NCBI GenBank assembly: GCA_045542485.1
Contig: JAZQLC010000047.1
Span: 1 to 18,162, forward strand
From: SIG575 sp045542485
Lineage (GTDB): Bacteria; Bacillota; Clostridia; Oscillospirales; Acutalibacteraceae
Direction of reading: 5' to 3'
DNA: 18,162 nucleotides
Shown: positions 12,535 to 18,162 of the stretch, piece by piece
Position numbering within the stretch: the stretch's first letter is position 1
Layout of the letters: each line of letters begins with the position of its first letter
Notes under the pieces: model-generated
Told to the model about the DNA's origin: nothing
Database searches by the model: none
The model's input: the letters and a program-made list of their open reading frames with translations, nothing else
Program-made: the position numbers and the translations under genes

Positions 12535-13833
12535 TTACATATCATTTCTTATTAAATCTTCGTAGGTTTCTGCTTTAACAACGATTCTTCCCTCGTCGCC
12601 GTTCAGCATAAGAACTGCAGGACGGGGATTTCTGTTGTAATTGGATGACATTGAATAGTTGTATGCACCCGTTGAAAGCACTGCCATAATATCACCGGAT
12701 TCAGGTGTCTGGATGTAAGTATTCTCCTGAATCATATCACCACTTTCACAGCATTTACCGGCAATTGTAGCACAGAAATCTGCCTTCTCCTTTGCCTTAT
12801 TTGCAATTACTGCCATATATGATGACTGGTAGAGAATGTATCGGGGATTGTCGCACATACCGCCATCAACAGAAACATAAGTTCTCACATCGGGGATTGT
12901 TTTGATTGCGCCCACTGTATAGAGAGTTATACCTGCTTCTGCAACAATTGACCTGCCCGGCTCAATGATAACAAAGGGAACTTTCAGACCTTTCTCTGCA
13001 CATTCTTCTTTGATTACCACTGCAACCTTTTCCATATATTCACTGAAATCTGCAGGGTTGTGTTCTTCGATATATCGGATACCGAAGCCGCCACCGATGT
13101 CAAGCTCTTCGATTTCCACGCCTGTCTGAGTCTTTATGTCTTCCACAATGCCGATCATAACCTTTGCTGCGTGTTCAAAGGGCTTTACGGCAAAAATCTG
13201 AGAGCCGATATGACAATGGATTCCTTTGAAATCAACTTTTTCTGCTGCAATTGCCATCTTTATCGCTTTCATCGCATCTCCCGTATCAAGGTCAAGACCG
13301 AACTTTGAATCCGTCTGACCCGTCATAACAAAGGAGTGAGTTTCCGCCTCAATACCGGGCTTCACTCTGACAATTACTGCCACAACCGTGTCGAGCTTCT
13401 CTGAAATCTCTATAAGCTTCTCCATCTCATAGAGGTTGTCAACCATTATTCTGCCCACACCGCTTTTCACTGCAAACTCAAGTTCCTGAAGAGACTTGTT
13501 GCTGCCGTGGAAATAGGCTTTCTCCATAGGGAATCCTGCTTGTATAGCCGTGAAAATTTCGCCGCCTGACACAACATCAATTCCCATATTTTCTTCGTTG
13601 ATGATTTTATACATCGCCTTGCAGGAAAATGCCTTTGAAGCATAAATAACCCTGCCATTACCATCGTAGTTTTCATTAATTGAATTGACAAATTTACGGC
13701 AGTTTTTTCTGATAAGCGCCTCATCCATAACATAGAGAGGTGTGCCGTACTTATTCGCCAGTTCAACTGTATCGTGAGAACCGAAAACAAGATGTCCTCT
13801 TTCGTTGACATCAAGACTTTCTGAAACAAACAT
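12535..13833 (-). CDS. lysA: diaminopimelate decarboxylase
   Basis: The enzyme decarboxylates meso-diaminopimelate to L-lysine, the last lysine step. This 432-residue fold-type III PLP enzyme is close to the family's usual 420-440. The PLP lysine is Lys67 in YASKAFSC; HGSNKS (109-114), HCHIGSQI (His208), the DIGGGFG phosphate loop (245-251), EPGRSIV (291-297) and CESGD (362-366, the catalytic Cys from the partner subunit) are all present. The ATG at 13833 follows AAAGGATT (13848-13841); an upstream in-frame extension of 17 residues would overlap the engB stop and has no ribosome-binding site. It starts 28 bp after engB, so it is probably expressed from the lon promoter. A terminator at 12500-12528 lies just beyond the stop. 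Confidence 0.95.
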   Translation of the reverse strand: MFVSESLDVNERGHLVFGSHDTVELANKYGTPLYVMDEALIRKNCRKFVNSINENYDGNGRVIYASKAFSCKAMYKIINEENMGIDVVSGGEIFTAIQAGFPMEKAYFHGSNKSLQELEFAVKSGVGRIMVDNLYEMEKLIEISEKLDTVVAVIVRVKPGIEAETHSFVMTGQTDSKFGLDLDTGDAMKAIKMAIAAEKVDFKGIHCHIGSQIFAVKPFEHAAKVMIGIVEDIKTQTGVEIEELDIGGGFGIRYIEEHNPADFSEYMEKVAVVIKEECAEKGLKVPFVIIEPGRSIVAEAGITLYTVGAIKTIPDVRTYVSVDGGMCDNPRYILYQSSYMAVIANKAKEKADFCATIAGKCCESGDMIQENTYIQTPESGDIMAVLSTGAYNYSMSSNYNRNPRPAVLMLNGDEGRIVVKAETYEDLIRNDM

Positions 13834-13861
13834 TTTTATCAATCCTTTCGGGAGTCCCCTT

Positions 13862-14446
13862 TTATGCGAGGGACTCTTCCACAACTTGTCTCAACACATC
13901 TCTTCCGTCACCGTTAAGAGACGAAAAAGGAATCACTGCAACGGGGTCATAGCCTTCAAGCTCCTGCTGAATCTCCTGAAGACGCTTTGCGTATTCCGTT
14001 TTGTTGAGTTTATCACTTTTTGTCATAACAACTGCAAACTTAAAGTTGTTATGAGCAAGATATTCAATCATATTCACATCGTCCTTTGTGATGCTTCTTC
14101 TCATATCTGTAAGCACCACAACAAGTCTGATGTTTCTGTCAGAGGCAAAGTAGCCCTCCATCAGATCTGCCCAACGCTTTTTCTCGTTATCCGACACCTT
14201 GGCGTATCCGTAGCCGGGAAGGTCAACGAAATAAATATCATCAACTGTATAGAAGTTGATTGTCACTGTCTTGCCGGGCACTGAACTGACACGGGCAAGT
14301 CCTTTTCTGTTAAGCACCTTATTGAGGAGTGAGCTTTTGCCCACATTTGAACGACCTGCAAATGCAATTTCAGCCTTGTCAGAAGGCGGAAGCTGAGCAA
14401 AAGTACCGTAAGATGCCTTGTAGTCTGATTTTTCAAATTTAAGCAT
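13862..14446 (-). CDS. engB: ribosome biogenesis GTPase EngB/YsxC (YihA)
   Basis: This 194-residue TRAFAC GTPase is needed for late 50S subunit assembly in characterised bacteria. G1 is GRSNVGKSS (31-39), G2 lies around PGKT (57-60), G3 is DLPGYGYA (75-82), G4 is TKSD (142-145) and G5 SSLNG (175-179). Its length matches YsxC (about 195). Its start overlaps the end of lon by 8 bp, with GGAGGA in the lon tail as ribosome-binding site, suggesting translational coupling. The lon-engB order is conserved in Firmicutes such as B. subtilis (lonA-ysxC). Confidence 0.96.
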   Translation of the reverse strand: MLKFEKSDYKASYGTFAQLPPSDKAEIAFAGRSNVGKSSLLNKVLNRKGLARVSSVPGKTVTINFYTVDDIYFVDLPGYGYAKVSDNEKKRWADLMEGYFASDRNIRLVVVLTDMRRSITKDDVNMIEYLAHNNFKFAVVMTKSDKLNKTEYAKRLQEIQQELEGYDPVAVIPFSSLNGDGRDVLRQVVEESLA

Positions 14447-16853
14447 TTGCTCCGTTCCTCCTCTGTGAAACAGCAGTGTCGCTGATTATTTTTCTTTCTT
14501 TTTCTTTATCTTTAATTTTATCTGCTTTCTTTTCTGCAAGAGCATTTTCAAAAACTGTTTCAAGGTTTTCTGCAAAAACAAATCTGATGTTTTCTTTTAC
14601 AACATTTTCAACCTCATCAAGATCTGATTTGTTTTCCTCAGGGATAATCACAGTTTTGATTCCGTGACGGTATGCTGCCATTGTTTTTTCTCTGAGTCCG
14701 CCGATGGGAAGCACCTTGCCACGCAGAGAAATTTCACCTGTCATAGCAACATCACCTTTTACGGGTGTACCGCTGAGTGCCGACAAAAGAGCTGTTGCAA
14801 TTGTCACACCTGCAGAGGGGCCATCCTTCGGCACTGCACCTGCAGGAAAATGAAGATGAATATCCTTGGTTTTATAGAAATCTTCTTCAATTCCGTATTC
14901 TTTAGCCTTTGAACGGATGAAGCTGACTGCCGCTGACGCAGATTCCTTCATCACATCGCCCAGCGAACCTGTAAGTTTGATTTCACCTTTGCCCTCAAGA
15001 ACAGCAACCTCAACCTGAAGCATCTCGCCACCGACGCTTGTCCACGCAAGACCGTTGACTACACCGATTTCATCTTTTCTCGAAAGCTTTTCATCTTTAT
15101 ATTTTCTTGAGCCCAACATTTCCTCAAGGTCAGACGGTTTGACTGTGACTCTCTTGTCACTCTCGTCAAGTCTGAATGCAGTTTTTCTGCACACTGCGGC
15201 TATCTGTTTTTCAAGAAGACGCACACCTGCTTCTCTTGTATAGCCGTCAATGATTTCGTGAAGAGCTGAATCGGTGATTCTCAGCATATTACCGGGAATA
15301 CCGTGCATTTTTCTCTGCTTCGGCACAAGATGTTTTTTTGCAATATTGAATTTTTCCTCGTGAGTATAACTTCCAAGCTCAATAATTTCCATTCTGTCAA
15401 GGAGAGGGGCAGGAATAGAATATTTATCGTTTGCCGTTGTTATAAACAAAACCTTACTCAGGTCAAAGGGCACTTCAAGGTAATGGTCGCAGAAAGTGTT
15501 GTTCTGTTCTGCGTCGAGAACTTCAAGAAGTGCAGACGAGGGATCTCCCTTATGGTCTGAGCCAAGCTTATCTATTTCATCAAGAAGCATCAGAGGATTC
15601 ATACTCTTCGCCTGTTCCATAGCAGCCATAATTCTGCCGGGCATTGATCCGATATAAGTCTTTCTGTGACCTCTGATTTCAGCTTCGTCGTGAACACCGC
15701 CAAGAGAAATTCTCACATATTTTCTGCCCATAGCCTCTGCAACCGAACGGGCAATCGATGTTTTACCTACGCCGGGAGGGCCAACAAGACAGATAATCTG
15801 TCCGTTGATATCGGGATTGAGCTTTCTCACAGCCAACATTTCTATTATTCTTGTCTTGATTTTCTCAAGACCGTAATGGTCTCTGTCAAGAACTTTTCTT
15901 GCATTTTTAAGGTCGAGCTTGTCCTCTGTCCTGATATTCCAGGGCATATTGAGAACTGTCATAAGATATGAGCGCGAAACAGTAGCCTCAGGGGATGTAG
16001 GAGACATTCTTTCAAGTCTAGAACATTCGTCGAGCAGCTTTTTCTCGTGCACTTCTTCAAGACCGATTGCCTTGATTCTGTCACGGAAAGAAAGAATTTC
16101 ATCCTCAACCGTTTTTCCTTCACCAAGCTCTTCCGAAATCGCTTTCATCTGCTCACGCAGGAAATATTCTTTCTGATTTTTCTCCATTCTTTCCTGAACA
16201 GTTGCCTGGATTTTTTCTTCAAGTCTGAACAGTTCAATTTCACTTGTCAGCATTGTACAGCATTTGAGAAGTCTGTTTGCAACATTCAGCTCACTGAGAA
16301 TTTCATATCTCTGCTCATACTCAATCATAATATTCCCTGCAATATAATCTGCAAGTCTTCCGGGACTTTTCTCATCAATTACACCAAGAAGCACGTCAGG
16401 TGCAAGACGGGGAGCAACCTGAGCATATTCTTCAAATATATCCTTAAGCTGTCTTGTCAGAGCGTTCACATATTCTTTTTCTTCTTCTTTTATTTTATGA
16501 GTGCGCGTGAGTTTCACCGATGCCTCAAGATAGGGTTTGACGGAAATCATTTCAGCAACCTCTGCCCTGTACATACCGTTTACGGTAACGCGCACATTGT
16601 CTGAGTTGGGGATTTTAGTAACCTGCTGAACAGACGCAACTACACCTATTCTGAACAGATCGGATGGCATAGGCTCTTCTATTGAAACACTTTTCTGTGC
16701 AACGAGAAAAACCTCTCTGCCGTTTGCCATAGCAGCCTTTATGGCAGCGATGGATTTTTTTCTGCCCACTTCAAAATGCAGCTTCTCTTCGGGGAAAATA
16801 ACAAGACCCCTGAGCGCCACAACAGGCATCACATCAAACAATACATTATCCAT
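14439..16853 (-). CDS. lon: ATP-dependent endopeptidase La (Lon)
   Basis: This 804-residue LonA-type protease degrades damaged and regulatory proteins in the cytoplasm. The order is an N-terminal substrate-binding domain (about 7-200), a coiled-coil linker (about 210-300), an AAA+ domain with Walker A GPPGVGKT (358-365) and Walker B LMLLDEID (421-428), then the protease domain with catalytic Ser680 in PKDGPSAG and Lys723 in LREKTMAA. It is about 30 residues longer than B. subtilis LonA (774); the last 30 residues are a highly charged Lys/Glu tail whose codons overlap engB. The ATG at 16853 (MDNVLFDVMPVVALRG) with AAGG at 9-bp spacing is preferred to TTG 16877, which lies about 9 bp after the predicted transcription start. 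Confidence 0.96.
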   Translation of the reverse strand: MDNVLFDVMPVVALRGLVIFPEEKLHFEVGRKKSIAAIKAAMANGREVFLVAQKSVSIEEPMPSDLFRIGVVASVQQVTKIPNSDNVRVTVNGMYRAEVAEMISVKPYLEASVKLTRTHKIKEEEKEYVNALTRQLKDIFEEYAQVAPRLAPDVLLGVIDEKSPGRLADYIAGNIMIEYEQRYEILSELNVANRLLKCCTMLTSEIELFRLEEKIQATVQERMEKNQKEYFLREQMKAISEELGEGKTVEDEILSFRDRIKAIGLEEVHEKKLLDECSRLERMSPTSPEATVSRSYLMTVLNMPWNIRTEDKLDLKNARKVLDRDHYGLEKIKTRIIEMLAVRKLNPDINGQIICLVGPPGVGKTSIARSVAEAMGRKYVRISLGGVHDEAEIRGHRKTYIGSMPGRIMAAMEQAKSMNPLMLLDEIDKLGSDHKGDPSSALLEVLDAEQNNTFCDHYLEVPFDLSKVLFITTANDKYSIPAPLLDRMEIIELGSYTHEEKFNIAKKHLVPKQRKMHGIPGNMLRITDSALHEIIDGYTREAGVRLLEKQIAAVCRKTAFRLDESDKRVTVKPSDLEEMLGSRKYKDEKLSRKDEIGVVNGLAWTSVGGEMLQVEVAVLEGKGEIKLTGSLGDVMKESASAAVSFIRSKAKEYGIEEDFYKTKDIHLHFPAGAVPKDGPSAGVTIATALLSALSGTPVKGDVAMTGEISLRGKVLPIGGLREKTMAAYRHGIKTVIIPEENKSDLDEVENVVKENIRFVFAENLETVFENALAEKKADKIKDKEKERKIISDTAVSQRRNGANA

Positions 16854-16892
16854 ATCTATAAACCTTATACCTTTCAATCCACTATGCTATTT

Positions 16893-16921
16893 ATTATAAA
16901 GGAAATCAGCATTTTCGTCAA
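16893..16921 (-). promoter_or_regulatory. sigma-A promoter of the lon-engB-lysA cluster
   Basis: On the minus strand TTGACG (16921-16916), a 17-bp spacer and a perfect TATAAT (16898-16893). An inverted repeat AGCATT (16908-16913) / AATGCT (16929-16934) brackets the -35. It does not match the CIRCE or CtsR consensus, so heat-shock control by HrcA or CtsR is not supported. Confidence 0.75.
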
Positions 16922-16997
16922 TGACAATAATGCTGTAAATATTAGAATAAGTGTAAATTTATTTGAAACTTTTCACTTAAATTTTTCCTTTCTGCCA

Positions 16998-17026
16998 TTG
17001 ACACATAAGCATCTGTGTTGTATCAT
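16998..17026 (+). promoter_or_regulatory. sigma-A promoter of the EamA transporter gene
   Basis: A perfect TTGACA (16998-17003), a 17-bp spacer and TATCAT (17021-17026), only 17 bp before the ATG at 17044. The leader is therefore very short, about 10 nt, barely covering the ribosome-binding site at 17032-17038. Confidence 0.7.
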
Positions 17027-17043
17027 TTATCAAGGTGATTTAT

Positions 17044-17940
17044 ATGAAAAATAAAACTCTGCGTCAGTTTGTGGGCACAGGCTCGGTAACTCTTGCAGGA
17101 ATTCTTTGGGGATGCATCGGTATCTTTATACGGAAATTCTCCCTTTCCCTTGATTCTATGCAGATTGTCACTGCACGGGCACTGCTGACAACTGCAATAC
17201 TTTTTCTGATTCTTCTGATTTTCAAAAGAAGTCTGCTGAAAATCAAGCTACGGGATATCTGGTGTTTTATCGGCACGGGCGTGTGCAGTATAATCTTTTT
17301 CAACTACTGCTATTTCCGTTGTATGAGTATGACATCCCTCTCTCTTGCTGCGATGCTTTTATACACAGCACCAGCAATCGTGATGGTGATTTCTGCAATA
17401 GTCTTTAAAGAAAAAATTACAGTGCAAAAAATCAGCGCTTTGCTCCTGGCTATGCTGGGATGTGTTCTTGTCAGCGGACTTATCGGCACCAGACCGCTCG
17501 TCTCCAAAGAAGGTATACTCGTAGGATTGGGTGCAGGTCTCGGATATGCGCTGTATTCAATTTTTTCGAGAGCTGCGCTCAGCCGTGGTTATAAATCCCT
17601 CACAATAATTTTTTATACATTTCTTATTGCACTCATAGGTCTTATCCCTATGACTGACTGGAAAGGTCTTTCAGCTGAAATGTTTTCAAGTGGAAAGGAT
17701 TTTCTGTATTTTATAATTTTCGCAATTGTCAGCACAGTTCTCCCATACATTTTTTACACCTACGGACTTACAATTCTTTCCCCGTCAAAAGCTTCAATTA
17801 TAGCATCAATTGAGCCTGTATCTGCGACGCTTGTGGGATTCATCTTTTTCAATGAAAGACCCTCGTCCGTAACTTTTATTGCAATAGGCTGTATACTTTT
17901 CTCAATTATTCTTCTGGCAATAAACAAAGAAAACAAATAA
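17044..17940 (+). CDS. EamA/DMT-superfamily transporter
   Basis: This 298-residue protein has about ten membrane helices in two EamA repeats, the usual layout of the 10-TMS drug/metabolite exporter family. Repeat 1 begins with GILWGCIGIFIRK and contains a helix with LAAMLLYTAPAIVMVISAIVFKE (the first 20 residues are the conserved part). Repeat 2 begins GLGAGLGYALYSIFSRAA and ends with ASIEPVSATLVGFIFFNERPS, the family's hallmark. Members export amino acids, nucleosides or other metabolites; the substrate is not predictable. The ATG at 17044 follows AAGGTGA (17032-17038) with 5-bp spacing; GTG at 17035 lies inside that site and is rejected. It is divergent from lon and is followed by a hairpin terminator. 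Confidence 0.92.
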   Translation: MKNKTLRQFVGTGSVTLAGILWGCIGIFIRKFSLSLDSMQIVTARALLTTAILFLILLIFKRSLLKIKLRDIWCFIGTGVCSIIFFNYCYFRCMSMTSLSLAAMLLYTAPAIVMVISAIVFKEKITVQKISALLLAMLGCVLVSGLIGTRPLVSKEGILVGLGAGLGYALYSIFSRAALSRGYKSLTIIFYTFLIALIGLIPMTDWKGLSAEMFSSGKDFLYFIIFAIVSTVLPYIFYTYGLTILSPSKASIIASIEPVSATLVGFIFFNERPSSVTFIAIGCILFSIILLAINKENK

Positions 17941-17943
17941 ATA

Positions 17944-17970
17944 AAAACCACCGGTTAAACCGGTGGTTTT
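17944..17970 (+). terminator. intrinsic terminator after the EamA gene
   Basis: AAAACCACCGGTT (17944-17956) pairs perfectly with AACCGGTGGTTTT (17958-17970) three bases after the stop codon. It is compact, GC-rich and ends in four Ts. It may equally be the outermost palindrome of the adjacent IS200/IS605-type element. Confidence 0.75.
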
Positions 17971-17974
17971 CACT

Positions 17975-18110
17975 GCCCCTATAAGGGGCTATTACTGGCT
18001 TAACCCCTGAAAGGGGTTCTGAAAGTTTAGCAACGCATTACTATCTCGGGCAGCCGCTCATGAGCGGCTGTTTATTTTTGCCTATTTGGTCTCTTTACCC
18101 GTAAACGGGT
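17975..18110. repeat. cluster of four short palindromes at a probable IS200/IS605 end
   Basis: Within 136 bp there are GCCCCT/AGGGGC (17975-17980 with 17984-17989), AACCCCT/AGGGGTT (18002-18008 with 18012-18018), CAGCCGCTCATGAGCGGCTG (18051-18070, followed by TTTATTTTTG) and ACCCGT/ACGGGT (18097-18102 with 18105-18110, inside the coding end). The first two share the core CCCCT/AGGGG. IS200/IS605 elements recognise subterminal hairpins as single strands; the 18051-18070 palindrome may instead be the transposase terminator. Confidence 0.55.
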
Positions 18111-18162
18111 CTACATACTCTTTCATTGTTATTTGGTCTTTTGCGTAGTCCTCTTCTAACTG
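18082..18162 (-). CDS. probable IS200/IS605 transposase (TnpA), C-terminal 26 residues
   Basis: The minus-strand frame is open from the window edge to TAG at 18084-18082 and reads QLEEDYAKDQ..., ending EYVDPFTGKETK. This resembles the tails of clostridial Y1-family TnpA proteins, which often end in an acidic helix followed by a [KE]EY.DPF motif. The tyrosine and HUH motifs are outside the window, so the identification is tentative. Confidence 0.5.
   Translation of the reverse strand, partial: QLEEDYAKDQITMKEYVDPFTGKETK

Larger units (their letters stand above)
17975..18162 (-). mobile_element. probable IS200/IS605-family element, one end only
   Basis: The window closes within what looks like an IS200/IS605-type element read on the minus strand: the C-terminus of a likely TnpA at 18082-18162, then a non-coding end full of short hairpins. 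The outer boundary is not certain; anything from 17941 to 17975 is possible. The call depends on the hairpin-rich end together with the short protein tail. Confidence 0.5.

Noticed and set aside
13834..13884. N-terminal extension of lysA by 17 residues
   Set aside because: It overlaps the engB stop, has no ribosome-binding site and is not part of the family; ATG 13833 has a good AAAGGATT.
16854..16877. Longer Lon starting at TTG 16877
   Set aside because: It would begin about 9 bp from the predicted transcription start with no ribosome-binding site, and Lon homology begins after the ATG at 16853.
16878..16940. CIRCE or CtsR heat-shock operator at the lon promoter
   Set aside because: The inverted repeat AGCATT/AATGCT and GTCAATGAC do not match TTAGCACTC-N9-GAGTGCTAA or the GGTCAAA tandem repeats.

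Overview
The window looks like low-GC Clostridia. The evidence is an intact SpoVT sporulation regulator, AGGAGG-type ribosome-binding sites, TTGACA/TATAAT promoters, a clostridial Rex box, and the lon-engB gene order usual in Firmicutes. A gut Oscillospiraceae/Ruminococcaceae relative is plausible, but that is inference. No rRNA, tRNA or CRISPR was found.

Positions 1-3450 are patchy accessory DNA. The tail of an IS3-family element ends about 40 bp downstream of spoVT (minus strand). Upstream of spoVT lie a zinc-ribbon membrane protein (minus) and a divergent XRE repressor sharing one promoter/operator region. Next come a broken second spoVT 5' end, a two-TM zinc-ribbon protein with about 23 proline-glutamine pentapeptide repeats, and a third degenerate spoVT-like 5' end. 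The intact spoVT and the third copy share a leader whose hairpin contains the Shine-Dalgarno sequence. The two stems differ by a compensatory base-pair change and a wobble that pairs only in minus-strand RNA.

Positions 3450-9320 are plus-strand genes: ribokinase; a PrsW-family membrane protease overlapping a membrane-anchored transglutaminase-like protein; a small membrane protein; a GNAT acetyltransferase; an orphan or decayed ORF; and a PHP-domain phosphoesterase.

Positions 9325-12485 hold a FucO-type lactaldehyde reductase/alcohol dehydrogenase (minus) with an exact Rex operator upstream, the 23S rRNA methyltransferase RlmA (minus), and a cysteine synthase-family enzyme with unusual motifs (plus).

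Positions 12535-16853 form a tight minus-strand cluster, lon-engB-lysA, behind a good sigma-A promoter. A divergent EamA-type exporter follows. The window ends in a group of palindromes and the C-terminus of a probable IS200/IS605 TnpA, so both edges are transposon remnants. The most unusual part is the spoVT leader/duplication region, followed by the Rex-fucO arrangement and the two zinc-ribbon membrane proteins. I do not see a clearly complete new defence or biosynthetic system.
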